A DNA stretch of 59,976 nucleotides from Streptacidiphilus sp. ASG 303 (GCF_020991365.1 NZ_JAJLRA010000028.1:16845-76820); one strand, 5' to 3'; shown: positions 44,056 through 52,415, counted from the first letter of the stretch. Notes: a model not told the origin generated them from the letters alone. A program made the numbers and translations.

Positions 44056-44676
44056 TCAGGACTCCTTGACCGCGATGGTCTCGACCGTGTTCGCGACGTG
44101 CTCGAAGGCGTCGGCCGCCTCCTCCAGGACGTCCACGATCTGCTTCAGCTTGAGGACCTCGATCGCCTCGTACTGGCCGCTGAAGAGGTGGGCGAGCAGC
44201 TTGCGGTGGATCTGGTCGGCCTGGTTCTCCAGCCGGTTGATCTCGATCCAGTACTCGGTGAGGTTGGACATGGTCCGCAGGTTCGGCATCGCCTCGGCGG
44301 TGAGCTCGGCGGCCCGGGCCAGCACCTCGATCTGCTGTTCGATGCCCTGCGGCAGCTGCTGCACGTCGTAGAGGACGACCAGGTCGACGGCCTCCTCCAT
44401 GAAGTCCATGATGTCGTCCAGCGACGAGGCGAGGGAGTAGATGTCCTCGCGGTCGAAGGGCGTGATGAACGACGAGTTCAGCTGGTGGAAGACCGCGTGG
44501 GTGCTGTCGTCGCCCGCGTGCTCGGCGGCGCGCATGCGCTCGGCGATCTCCGAGCGGGCGGCGACGTCGGAGCCGAGCAGTTCGAGCAGGAGCTTGGAGC
44601 CGGTGACGAGGTTCTCCGCGGCGGCGGCGAACATGTCGTAGAAACTCGTCTCCCGTGGGGTCAGACGAAAACGCAC
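44056..44676 (-). CDS. DUF47-family PhoU-like protein
   Basis: This 206-residue helical protein starts VRFRLTPRETSFYDMFAAAA and contains the PhoU-like metal motifs with repeated E/D-x-x-x-D (DREDIYSLASSLDDIMDFME; EINRLENQADQIHRKLLAHL). It is probably a Pit partner or regulator. The GTG start at 44676 has GGAG about six nt upstream; the longer frame to 44829 lacks homology. It is the first gene of the DUF47-pit operon. A TAGCAT -10 (44711-44716) lies about 35 bp upstream. Confidence 0.92.
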   Translation of the reverse strand: MRFRLTPRETSFYDMFAAAAENLVTGSKLLLELLGSDVAARSEIAERMRAAEHAGDDSTHAVFHQLNSSFITPFDREDIYSLASSLDDIMDFMEEAVDLVVLYDVQQLPQGIEQQIEVLARAAELTAEAMPNLRTMSNLTEYWIEINRLENQADQIHRKLLAHLFSGQYEAIEVLKLKQIVDVLEEAADAFEHVANTVETIAVKES

Positions 44677-44710
44677 AGAAATCTCCGGTGTGCAGGGTGC
44701 GGACTTGTCG

Positions 44711-44716
44711 ATGCTA
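44711..44716 (-). promoter_or_regulatory. Candidate -10 (TAGCAT) of the DUF47-pit operon
   Basis: On the minus strand CCTAGCATCGAC is the same 12-mer as at the Cys leader promoter. The -35 (TTGCGC, 44736-44741) is 19 bp away, so it is weak. Confidence 0.4.
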
Positions 44717-44894
44717 GGCGCTGGGGACGCGGAACGCGCAAACCGGGTGGCGGCGCACCCCCGTACCGCAGGCCGCCGGTCCCGTGCTCCCTCCGGAGGG
44801 CGGGCGCCCCTCAGTGTGCCGGACGCCACGGCGGAGCGCCCCCCTCGTGCACCGGTGGATACCGTTGCGTGATCTGCTGCCCGTACGCCGTGCC

Positions 44895-44931
44895 CCTACC
44901 CCCGGGGAGCCGCGCCTCTACCCTGGGGGCA
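44895..44931 (+). promoter_or_regulatory. CsoR-type operator and leaderless -10 of csoR
   Basis: TACCCCCGGGGAG (from about 44897) and CTACCCTGGGGGCATG (44918-44933) are the C-tract/G-tract form of CsoR operators. TACCCT (44919-44924) also fits TANNNT six bases before the ATG, so bound CsoR would block its own promoter. Confidence 0.5.
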
Positions 44932-45263
44932 TGACGGCGTCGGAGGAGCTGCCCGTGCCGGCCGGTGACGGCCCGCACGGCCCGCACGGTTACAGCATGC
45001 GCAAGGACGAGCACCTGAAGCGGCTGCGCCGCATCGAGGGACAGGTGCGCGGCCTGCAGCGGATGGTCGAGCAGGACGTGTACTGCATCGACATCCTCAC
45101 CCAGGTCTCCGCGGGCACCAAGGCGCTGCAGGCCTTCGCGCTGAGCCTGCTGGAGGAGCACCTGGGGCACTGCGTCGCCGCCGCCGTGGAGCAGGGCGGC
45201 CCGGAGGCGGACGCCAAGGTGGCCGAGGCCACGGCGGCGATCGCCCGGCTGCTGCGCACCTGA
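44931..45263 (+). CDS. csoR: CsoR-family copper-sensing repressor
   Basis: This 110-residue helical regulator (DUF156) has the Cu(I) triad C52, H77, C81 with the exact CsoR spacing (25 and 4 residues), and Y51 before the first Cys. RMVEQDVYCIDILTQVSAGT is the family core. Apo-CsoR represses copper efflux genes, and Cu(I) releases it. No copper pump adjoins, so it probably acts at distance. It starts with an apparently leaderless ATG within an operator-like sequence. Confidence 0.9.
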   Translation: MTASEELPVPAGDGPHGPHGYSMRKDEHLKRLRRIEGQVRGLQRMVEQDVYCIDILTQVSAGTKALQAFALSLLEEHLGHCVAAAVEQGGPEADAKVAEATAAIARLLRT

Positions 45264-45401
45264 CGGGCCCGGCCGCGGAGGCGGCCCGGCCGCACCGCCG
45301 GCCGGAGGGCGGGCCGCGGCCCGGGCAGGCGGACCCGACCGGCGGCCCCGACCGGCGACCCGGGCAGGCGGCCTCGGCAGCGGGTCCGGACGGCCGCCGC
45401 G

Positions 45402-45596
45402 CTACGCGTTGCGGGGCAGGGGCACCCGGTGCGGGTCGGGCCCGTCGGGGCGCGCCACCTTCAGCACCTCGTCGATCCTGGCCGGCGTCAGCCGGTCCTC
45501 CCCGCTGGACGAGGCGGCGATCATCAGGTCGCCGCACATCTCGATCTCGTCGAGGGCCACGTGGTCGTGGACACCCGCTCGGCGCGGAGACGTCAC
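45402..45596 (-). CDS. Small conserved streptomycete protein, unknown function
   Basis: This 64-residue soluble protein reads TSPRRAGVHDHVALDEIEMC, then GDLMIAASSSGEDRLTPARIDEVL, and ends in a Pro-rich tail. I recognise it as a type widespread in Streptomyces without assigned function. GTG 45596 is chosen because AGGAGG lies 8 nt upstream; GTG 45602 would leave only 2 nt. It is convergent with csoR. Confidence 0.75.
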   Translation of the reverse strand: MTSPRRAGVHDHVALDEIEMCGDLMIAASSSGEDRLTPARIDEVLKVARPDGPDPHRVPLPRNA

Positions 45597-45817
45597 GCAC
45601 ACCACCTCCTCGTCGTCGACCCCTCGCGTCGCCGCCCCCGCCCGTCCCGGTGGTGCGGAGGCGGACGCACGCCCGCACGGCAGACGGCCCGCCCCTACCA
45701 GGGTAGGCAGCGCGGGCCCGCTCCACATGGCACGGACGGGCCATTTGCACCCCACCCGAAGGACCCCTCCGACGTGTCCCGGCCACGGCGGCGCACCGGG
45801 AGGGACCGGCGACGGGT

Positions 45818-45860
45818 GCGCCCCGGCGCGCACCCCGGGCCGGGGTGCGCGCCGGGGCGC
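45818..45860. terminator. 21-bp perfect inverted repeat with direct-repeat flanks
   Basis: Bases 45818-45838 pair perfectly with 45840-45860 around one base. GACGGGT flanks it on both sides (45811-45817 and 45862-45868). It is 22 bp past the lipoprotein stop (minus strand). A terminator is likely; a mini-element is possible. Confidence 0.6.
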
Positions 45861-45881
45861 GGACGGGTCAGCGGGAGCTGC

Positions 45882-46775
45882 TCACCGGGAGCCGCCGAGG
45901 GCCTTCGTCGTGAGGACCTGGGAGGCGGGCGGCTCGGCCGCCTGCACCGGACTGCCGAAGTCCGACAGGGACGTGGTGGAGACCACGGTCACCCGGTCCC
46001 GCTTAGCGGTCGAGCCGGGCACCGAGGAGAAGGTGAACACCTCGACCACCTTGTGCAGCCGTCCCCGGTCGTCCAGCCAGACGTCGTAGGGGACCTGCTT
46101 GACGGTGAAGGCGCGGGCGGCCACCCGCAGCCCCTCGGCCGCGGGCCCGCCGGTGGCGTCGGCCGCCGCGGCCAGGTCGAGGGTGCCGCGGTAGTGCTTC
46201 AGCGAGGTGCCGCCGACCGTCTCGGTGCCGACCAGGGACGCGGTCCGGGCGCCGCGCAGCGCGCCGGCGGCGGTGGCCGGATCGGTACTGCCGCTGCTGA
46301 CCAGGTTGCCGTCGGAGAGCTGCCCGACGGGGACCTTCACCCACTTGCCGGCCGGCACCCTGGCGCCGCTGTTCTTCAGGTAGACGACGCCAGGCGTGAC
46401 CACCTCGCTCATCAGGCCCTTGGTGGCGGCGCCCGGCGGGAGCACGACGGAGACGGTGCCGACGCGTTTGGCGTAGTCGTAGACGCCGGTGCCGCGGAAC
46501 TCCGCCTTCTTGCCGGGCGACTTCGTCACCAGGCGGGTGGCCGTGCGGGCGGACCCGGAGTGGCCGGTGATGTCGGCGGCGCTGCGGACGGCGGTGAGGG
46601 GGTCGTCGGCCAGACGGTCCGAGGAGATCTGCGGCGACCGTGCGGCCGTCCCGCCGCCGCCGACGCCGGTGCAGCCGGCCGTGGCGGCCAGCGCCGCGAG
46701 CAGGGCGGCGGCCGCCCCTGCGGAACCGATCGAGCGGCGCACCCGGTCGGTGGTGCCGCGTTCCCGACGCTTCAT
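45882..46775 (-). CDS. Putative lipoprotein (LppX/LprG-like)
   Basis: This 297-residue protein has an Arg-rich N-terminus, a hydrophobic signal and a lipobox-like ATAGC (C35; Thr at -3 is less common). The mature part has strands such as GTGVYDYAKRVGTVSVVLPP, SEVVTPGVVYLKNSG and VPYDVWLDDRGRLHKVVEVF, resembling LppX_LprAFG lipid-binding lipoproteins. It probably carries lipids or sits in the envelope. Function is inferred by form only. Confidence 0.75.
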   Translation of the reverse strand: MKRRERGTTDRVRRSIGSAGAAAALLAALAATAGCTGVGGGGTAARSPQISSDRLADDPLTAVRSAADITGHSGSARTATRLVTKSPGKKAEFRGTGVYDYAKRVGTVSVVLPPGAATKGLMSEVVTPGVVYLKNSGARVPAGKWVKVPVGQLSDGNLVSSGSTDPATAAGALRGARTASLVGTETVGGTSLKHYRGTLDLAAAADATGGPAAEGLRVAARAFTVKQVPYDVWLDDRGRLHKVVEVFTFSSVPGSTAKRDRVTVVSTTSLSDFGSPVQAAEPPASQVLTTKALGGSR

Positions 46776-46935
46776 CAGCTCTGAGCCCCCTGTGGTCCTG
46801 TTCCCGTGTCCCGGATGGCTGCCGTTCGCCGTGCCGGGGCTCCGTCCGTGGCCGCGGACGAGTCCCCACCGGCTAACGACGGGACCGGACCGGGGTTACG
46901 ACCCGGGGTCCGTCCGGGGACGCGCCGGGGTTACC

Positions 46936-47301
46936 GTGAGGTACGTGCCCCGTGCCATAAGCCGTCGGCCGGTCGCCGAGCGGCCCGCCGCCCCCGGCCC
47001 CCTCTCCACCGGCCTCCTCCCCGACGGCCCCCTCCCGCCGCACCCCGCCGCCCTGCGCGGCCCCGTCGCCCTGGTCGGCACACCGCCGCCGGGGACCGCG
47101 CGGGCCTCCGGCGCCGTCCGGACCGCCGACCCCGTGCCGCCGCCCGGGCTCCCCCCGGCCGGCGACCGTCCCGGGCACCGCGTGGACGTGACGGAGAACG
47201 GCTCGTTCTGCACGGCCCGCTGCAGCTGCGGCTGGTACGCCCCCGCCCGGCGGTCCCGCGACCGGGCCCGCCGGGACGCCGCCGAGCACGCGGCGGCCTG
47301 A
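46936..47301 (+). CDS. Small conserved protein with C-terminal Cys cluster
   Basis: This 121-residue protein starts at GTG 46936 (VRYVPRAISRRPVAERPA), has a Pro/Gly-rich middle, and ends with TENGSFCTARCSCGWYAPAR and RRSRDRARRDAAEH. The C-x3-C-x-C set may bind metal. The end is the conserved part. No ribosome site stands out; the start is uncertain. Function unknown. Confidence 0.6.
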   Translation: MRYVPRAISRRPVAERPAAPGPLSTGLLPDGPLPPHPAALRGPVALVGTPPPGTARASGAVRTADPVPPPGLPPAGDRPGHRVDVTENGSFCTARCSCGWYAPARRSRDRARRDAAEHAAA

Positions 47302-47371
47302 CCCCGCCCCTCCGGGGCCTCCCGCCCTCCCGCGGCCGCGCTCCGGCGTGCGGGGACCGGGCGTGGCCGGG

Positions 47372-48061
47372 TCAGGCGGCCATGCCGGACCCGGGGCGTC
47401 CGCTCCCGCTGTCGTACGGCGCCGCCGCGGGCCGCTCCCGGCGTCCGGGGGCGGCGGCCACCAGCGGACGGGCGGCGGAGCGGGACACGGACCGGCACAG
47501 GGGCACCAGGACGGCCGTGGCGAGCGGGGCGAGCAGCAGCACCACGGCCGTCCCCAGGGCGTAGCCGCCCAGCACGTCGGTGGGGTAGTGCACGCCCATG
47601 TACATGCGGCAGAAGCCCTCGAGGAGGGCGAACAGGAGGGCCAGGAGCCCGAGGCGCCGCTCGACCAGGAGCAGGGCCACCGCGACGGCCATGGTCATGG
47701 TGGCGTGGTCGCTGGCGAAGGAGAAGTCGTTCTTGCCGCTCGCCAGGACGTCCAGCCCGGTGTGGTCGACGAAGGGGCGCGGTCTGGCCACCAGGGCCCG
47801 GACCGGGATGTTGAGGACCTCGGCGACGCCGGCGGCCAGCGGGGCCCAGAGGACAGCCGCCACGGCGGCGGGGGCGTCGGGGCGGCGCCGGGAGCGCAGC
47901 CAGGCGGTGGCGCAGAGCGCGAGCAGGCCGAGCAGGATGCCGTACTCGCCGACCCAGGAGACGGCGGTGTCCACCCAGCCCGGCGCGTCGCGGGCCAGGC
48001 CGTTGACGTCGTAGAGCAGGCCGACGTCGGGGTTGGAGCCGTCAGCCTGCAGCGTCGGCAC
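47372..48061 (-). CDS. PAP2-family phosphatase
   Basis: This 229-residue membrane phosphatase has the three acid-phosphatase motifs: RPRPFVDHTG (K/R-x6-RP type), FASDHATMTMA (PSGH type, with SDHA) and RMYMGVHYPTDVLGGYALG (R-x5-H-x3-D). Several helices surround them. It removes phosphate from lipid phosphates such as undecaprenyl diphosphate or phosphatidate. The GTG at 48061 has AGGAGG six nt upstream. It is transcribed away from the T4SS-like module. Confidence 0.9.
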   Translation of the reverse strand: MPTLQADGSNPDVGLLYDVNGLARDAPGWVDTAVSWVGEYGILLGLLALCATAWLRSRRRPDAPAAVAAVLWAPLAAGVAEVLNIPVRALVARPRPFVDHTGLDVLASGKNDFSFASDHATMTMAVAVALLLVERRLGLLALLFALLEGFCRMYMGVHYPTDVLGGYALGTAVVLLLAPLATAVLVPLCRSVSRSAARPLVAAAPGRRERPAAAPYDSGSGRPGSGMAA

Positions 48062-48465
48062 GCCGCACCTCCTCTTCCGCCCGCCGGTCGGCTGTCCGGC
48101 CGGGTGTGGTGCCTGTTCGGTCCCGCGTCGCCGCGGCGGACACGCCACGGCGGTCCCGCTGTCGGAACGCCGTGCGGAGGGGACGCCGTTCCGCGCGGAG
48201 CGCAGTGTTATGGAAACTTGACTGGCCGCACACGCCTCCCTTACACGGACCCTCCGCACACGGACGCTCGGCGGACGGGTCCGGCAGAGGGCCCCTGCGG
48301 ACGGACCCGCCGCGGACGGACCCGCCGCGGACGGATCCACTGTGGACGAGCCCGCCATGGACGGGCCAGCCGCGCACGGCTCCTCGCCGCAGGGACCCGC
48401 ACCGGGGAGGCCCGCAGCCGGGGTCCCCGGTGCGCGGCGGCCGGCCGCCCGGGCCCGACCGGGCG
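48062..48465. other. 404-bp intergenic region with 15-bp direct repeats
   Basis: No gene is supported. GCGGACGGACCCGCC-type units repeat about 48295-48370. An AT-richer pocket around 48210-48225 may hold the PAP2 promoter. TCCACTGTGGACG near 48336 resembles one half of the palindromes in the VirD4-like gene. Confidence 0.5.
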
Positions 48466-49518
48466 TCAGCTGCTCGCCGGAGGGCCTGCGGGGGCGCCGG
48501 ACCCGTTGGCGATCGTGCCGTCCCGTCCGCGCGCCGGAAGGGCCGCGGCGCCGCCGGAGGTGACCCGGGTGGCGCCGATGTAGTCGGGGGTGTCGATCCG
48601 GTCGTAGCGGATCACGGCCCCGGTGTGCGGGGCGTTGATCATGTAGCCGCCGCCGACGTAGATGCCGACGTGGTGGATGGTGCGCGGGTCGTTCAGGTCG
48701 TGCGCGAAGAAGACGAGGTCCCCGGGGCGCAGCTGGTCGCGGGCGGGGTGCCCGCCCGCGTACCACTGGTCGTTGGCGACGCGGGGCAGCCGGATGCCGA
48801 CGGTGGCGTAGGCGGCCTGGGTGAGGCCGGAGCAGTCGAAGCGGCCGCCCTGGGAGGGCAGTCCCTCGCCGCCCCACAGGTAGGGGGTGCCGAGCTTGCC
48901 CTGGGCGAAGTAGATGGCCCCGGCCGCCTGCGCGGAGTAGCCGACCGGGCCGGCGGCGGCGGTGAAGCTCGCCGCGAGGGAGCGGATGCGCCGCACGTAC
49001 CCCTGCGTCTCGGCGTAGGGGGGGACGCCGCCGTTGCTGATCACCGCGTACGGGCCGGCGTTGTAGGCGGCGAGCATGTTGGCGACGCGGTCGCCGGGCA
49101 CGCCCCGGGTGTCGCGGGCCAGCGCGCAGTCGTAGGACGCGGCGGAGGGGATGGCGTCGGCCGGATCCCAGATGTCCCGGTTGCCGTCGCCGTTGCCGTC
49201 CACCCCGTGGCTCGCCCAGGTCGCGGGGATGAACTGGGCGATGCCGTAGGCCTTGGCGGGGCTGACGGCCGTGGGGTCGAAGCCGCTCTCCTGGTAGAGC
49301 TGGGCGGCCAGCAGCGGCGGGCTGAGCTCGGGGCAGAGGGTGCCCCACTTCTGGATGAGGCCCTGGTAGGCGGCGGGCACGGTGCCGGGGGCGAGGGCCG
49401 CCGTGCCGGCCGGGGCGGGCCCGGAGGCGGCGTAGGTGCCGACGGCGACCAGGCCGACGAAGGAGAGCCCGACGACCCCTGCCGCCCCGGCCACGGCGAG
49501 GGACCTGCGGAGTACCAT
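48466..49518 (-). CDS. Secreted transglycosylase / NlpC-P60 peptidoglycan hydrolase (VirB1-like)
   Basis: This 350-residue protein has a signal or anchor helix (LAVAGAAGVVGLSFVGLVAV), a lytic transglycosylase domain (catalytic E in LYQESGFDPTAVSPAKAYGI; AYNAGPYAV) and an NlpC/P60 domain with Cys in GGRFDCSGLTQAAY, His in IHHVGIYVGGGYM and a further polar residue. Such two-domain enzymes open the wall for conjugation systems in Gram-positives. It is divergent from the secretion-like operon and shares its regulatory region. ATG 49518 has GGGGG five nt upstream; GTG 49521 is possible. Confidence 0.9.
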   Translation of the reverse strand: MVLRRSLAVAGAAGVVGLSFVGLVAVGTYAASGPAPAGTAALAPGTVPAAYQGLIQKWGTLCPELSPPLLAAQLYQESGFDPTAVSPAKAYGIAQFIPATWASHGVDGNGDGNRDIWDPADAIPSAASYDCALARDTRGVPGDRVANMLAAYNAGPYAVISNGGVPPYAETQGYVRRIRSLAASFTAAAGPVGYSAQAAGAIYFAQGKLGTPYLWGGEGLPSQGGRFDCSGLTQAAYATVGIRLPRVANDQWYAGGHPARDQLRPGDLVFFAHDLNDPRTIHHVGIYVGGGYMINAPHTGAVIRYDRIDTPDYIGATRVTSGGAAALPARGRDGTIANGSGAPAGPPASS

Positions 49519-49559
49519 CACATGCCCCCTGCACATGCCGGGTCGACGGACTGACGCCA

Positions 49560-49574
49560 CCGCACAGTGTGCGG
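49560..49574. promoter_or_regulatory. 15-bp palindrome in the T4SS-like promoter region
   Basis: CCGCACAGTGTGCGG is a perfect 7-1-7 palindrome between the divergent hydrolase and pilin-like genes. Candidate operator. Confidence 0.45.
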
Positions 49575-49581
49575 CAGAGAG

Positions 49582-49594
49582 TTGCTCTGAGCAA
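49582..49594. promoter_or_regulatory. 13-bp palindrome in the T4SS-like promoter region
   Basis: TTGCTCTGAGCAA is a perfect 6-1-6 palindrome 7 bp from the previous one. It could be a second operator or overlap a -35 (TTGCTC). Confidence 0.45.
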
Positions 49595-49659
49595 TCATCA
49601 GAGGTACGAGGAGTGAGCGGTATCCTCTACAGGGTGCCGCGCCACGGACCATCGTGGCC

Positions 49660-49710
49660 GACACGTCCCGCACCGCACGACACATCCCCCGGAAACAGCC
49701 AAGTCGACAC
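49660..49710 (+). promoter_or_regulatory. Cluster of three GACAC motifs (WhiA-like)
   Basis: GACAC occurs at 49660, 49679 and 49706, 80-130 bp before the pilin-like start. GACAC is the WhiA recognition core in S. venezuelae. Chance hits are common in GC-rich DNA, so binding is inferred. Confidence 0.35.
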
Positions 49711-49792
49711 CAAATCTGGCCAAGAACCGTCCCCGTCCCTTCGCCCGGAGCCGGTGCGGGGCCTTGAATGCCTGATCAGGCGGTGAGAGAAC

Positions 49793-50125
49793 ATGACCTT
49801 CCAGTCTGCGGACCACTTCAGCGCGGCGCCCTCGAAGGGCGACATCAACACGATCATCGGCGGCATCGCGCCCGACTGGGGCCCGTTCGCCAGTCTCGGC
49901 GCGGAGGCGCGGGTCATGGTCGAGGTGGTCATGGCGGTGGCCATCCTGGGCTGCCTGGCGATCGCGATCTGGGGTGCGGCCAAGCAGCGCATCGGTGCCA
50001 CGGCGATGCGGGACACCTTCAGCGCCGAACAGGGGAAAGGCCTGATCATCGCCGGGCTCACCGGCGTGTTCATCATCGGTTCGCTCGGCACCCTGTTCAC
50101 CATTGTCTACGGGATGGCCATCTGA
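49793..50125 (+). CDS. Pilin-like (VirB2/TrbC-type) membrane protein
   Basis: This 110-residue protein has two hydrophobic helices (VMVEVVMAVAILGCLAIAIW and KGLIIAGLTGVFIIGSLGTL) with a short basic loop, the VirB2/TrbC size and form. No clear signal peptidase site precedes helix 1. It is first in a six-gene rightward unit. The GGTGAGAG region is a weak SD. Confidence 0.7.
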   Translation: MTFQSADHFSAAPSKGDINTIIGGIAPDWGPFASLGAEARVMVEVVMAVAILGCLAIAIWGAAKQRIGATAMRDTFSAEQGKGLIIAGLTGVFIIGSLGTLFTIVYGMAI

Positions 50126-50320
50126 CGATCTGATTAGTCATCCCGCAGCGGGCGCTGCGCCCTCCCACAGCGCACACGTCCCGCGGCCCTGCCCCCGGAC
50201 GCCGGTCATGCGCCCCTTGTGACCGCCGCTCCCGTCCACCACCATCCACCACTGTTGCCACCGCGTGCCCCGGGTCCGCCCGCCGGGGCTGCTCCTTCCT
50301 TCGTCCCAGGAGGGCCCGCC

Positions 50321-51142
50321 GTGTCGTTGTCGGACGACCAGCCGCACACCCGTACGCGGCTCCCGGTCGGCGACCTGCCCTCCGCGCCGCCGACCAGGCA
50401 GCCGCGCCCCCTGCGCACCCTGCTCACCGTCATGACCGTCCTCGTGCTGCTGGTGGTGGCCATCTCCTTCGCCAACCGCGACAAGCCCGTCCCGCGCAGC
50501 GGCACGGGCACCTCCTCCGGCGGCGGCTCCGGCGACTCCGGCGGCGGGGCCGCGCCCACCGCCGCCACCGGCCGGCGTCCCGTCGACACCACCACGGCCG
50601 ACGGCATCCCGACCGGCTTCCCCCACACCGACCAGGGCGCCCAGTCCGCGGCCGCCAACTACGCCGTCGCCCTCGGCTCCGCCGGGATGTTCGACCCCGG
50701 CACGCGGCACTCGGTGGTCGCCGCGATCGCCGACCCCGCCGCCGCAGCAGCCCTGCAGCGCCGCCTCGACGACGCCTTCGCCCAGGGCGCCGCCGCCCGG
50801 TACGGCCTCGACGAGCACGGCGCCGCACCCGCCGGCCTCACCTTCATCAGCCGCACCGTCCCCGTCGGCACCAGGACCGAGCAGTACGGCGGCGACGGCG
50901 CCCGCGTCGCGGTGTGGAGCAACGGCCTGATCGGCCTGGCCGGACAGGGCTCCACCCAGCCCGTCGCCGAGAACTGGTTCACCCTCACCCTCACCCTGCG
51001 GTGGGCGGGCGGCGACTGGAAGGTCGCCGACTTCCGCCAGCAGGCGGGCCCCGCCCCGGTCAACGGCGACCAGCGGGCGGCGAGCGCCGACGAGATCAGG
51101 TCCGCGGCCGAGCAGTACGGAGGCTTCCGCTATGCCCGCTAG
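50321..51142 (+). CDS. Single-span protein, VirB8/TcpC-like
   Basis: This 273-residue protein has a cytoplasmic tail, one helix (LRTLLTVMTVLVLLVVAISF), a Gly/Ser linker and an external domain (AAANYAVALGSAGMFDPGTR; WFTLTLTLRWAGGDWKVADF) with the look of the NTF2-like VirB8/TcpC fold. GTG 50321 has AGGAGGG six nt upstream, better than 50219. It would form the core of the channel. Assignment is by layout, not strong motif. Confidence 0.65.
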   Translation: MSLSDDQPHTRTRLPVGDLPSAPPTRQPRPLRTLLTVMTVLVLLVVAISFANRDKPVPRSGTGTSSGGGSGDSGGGAAPTAATGRRPVDTTTADGIPTGFPHTDQGAQSAAANYAVALGSAGMFDPGTRHSVVAAIADPAAAAALQRRLDDAFAQGAAARYGLDEHGAAPAGLTFISRTVPVGTRTEQYGGDGARVAVWSNGLIGLAGQGSTQPVAENWFTLTLTLRWAGGDWKVADFRQQAGPAPVNGDQRAASADEIRSAAEQYGGFRYAR

Positions 51143-52415
51143 CCCCCTCCTCCGCCGAGTCGGCGTCCTCGCCGGCGCCCTCGCCGCCCTGCAGTTCACG
51201 GCGCTGGCCGCGGCGCGGGCCGTCCTGGCGGCGCCGAGCCCGGGGCCGTCGCCCAGCCCGTCACCGACCTGCGTCACGCTGCCCGGCCCCGGCAGCGGCC
51301 GCTGCGACACCGGCGGCGGACTGCCCGGCGGCGGCACCCTCGACACGGTCACCGACCCCCTCGGCTCCCTCGCCAAGGGCTGCGCCGAGGCCGCCGCCTG
51401 GGTCATCCGCCGCCTGTCCGCCGCGATCGACGGCACCACCGAGGTCGACTTCACCAACGCCGCGTTCCTGCGCCAGTACGCCGTCGTCTTCGCCGCCTCC
51501 ACGATCCTCACCCTGGTGCTGTGGCTGCTGGCGGTGGCCAAGCGGGCCGTCCGGGGCGCGCCGCTGCAGCAGGCGTTCTCCGAGGCCGTCGGCTTCCTGT
51601 GGCTGACGGTCCTCGCCTCCGCGTTCACCCCGCTGATCCTGTACACGGTGGTCACCGCCACCGACGGGGTGACCAAGGCCATCGCGCTCGGCACCAAGTC
51701 CGACACCGGCACCTACCTGGGCGGCTTCGCCGACACCCTGCAGAAGGGGGACCTCGGCGGCGGCCCGCTGATCCTCATCATCGTCTCGCTGGTCGCCGTC
51801 CTCGCCGCCGCCGTGCTCTGGCTGGAGCTGCTCATCCGGGCCGCCATGCTCTACGTGGGCGCGCTGCTCGGCACGGCCGTCTACGCCGGGCTGGTCGACC
51901 GGCAGCTGTGGCAGCACGTGCGCCGCTGGGCGGGGCTGATGGTCGCGGTGGACCTCGCCAAGCCGGTGATCGTGATCGTGCTCGGCCTCGCCGGGGCGAT
52001 CGCCACCGACGCGGGGGCGTCCGACGCGTTCGCCCGGGTGCTGTCGGGCCTGGCGATCCTCTTCCTGTCGATCTTCGCGAGCACCGCCATCTACCGCTTC
52101 GTGCCCGGCTTCGGCGACGACATGATCGCCATGCGCCGGGCCCGCGCAGGCGCCGTCTCCGCCGGACAGGCGGTGGTCAACGGCCCGGCGAACTTCGTGA
52201 AGCAGGGCATCTCCACCCACGGCTCGCGCGGCGGCGGCGACGCCCCCGCCCGCGCCCAGGGCGGCCCGGCCGCCGCCTCCGGCGGCTCGGTCGGCTCCGG
52301 CATCGCCGCCCACTCCGGCCGCGGGGGCCGCCAGGCCCCGGCCGGGCCCCCGGCGCAGTCGCCGCCGCCCGCCTCCTCCGCCCACCGCAGCAGCCCGACC
52401 TCGAAGGGGGTGTGA
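51132..52415 (+). CDS. VirB6/TrbL-like polytopic membrane protein
   Basis: This 427-residue protein has a signal-like N-terminus, a Pro/Ser stretch, then about six helices (VVFAASTILTLVLWLLAVAK; GPLILIIVSLVAVLAAAVLW; VIVIVLGLAGAIATDAGA; LSGLAILFLSIFASTAIYRF) and a low-complexity Gly/Pro tail of about 90 residues. Form and position match VirB6/TrbL, the inner-membrane channel. It overlaps the previous gene by 11 bp. Confidence 0.75.
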   Translation: MPASPLLRRVGVLAGALAALQFTALAAARAVLAAPSPGPSPSPSPTCVTLPGPGSGRCDTGGGLPGGGTLDTVTDPLGSLAKGCAEAAAWVIRRLSAAIDGTTEVDFTNAAFLRQYAVVFAASTILTLVLWLLAVAKRAVRGAPLQQAFSEAVGFLWLTVLASAFTPLILYTVVTATDGVTKAIALGTKSDTGTYLGGFADTLQKGDLGGGPLILIIVSLVAVLAAAVLWLELLIRAAMLYVGALLGTAVYAGLVDRQLWQHVRRWAGLMVAVDLAKPVIVIVLGLAGAIATDAGASDAFARVLSGLAILFLSIFASTAIYRFVPGFGDDMIAMRRARAGAVSAGQAVVNGPANFVKQGISTHGSRGGGDAPARAQGGPAAASGGSVGSGIAAHSGRGGRQAPAGPPAQSPPPASSAHRSSPTSKGV

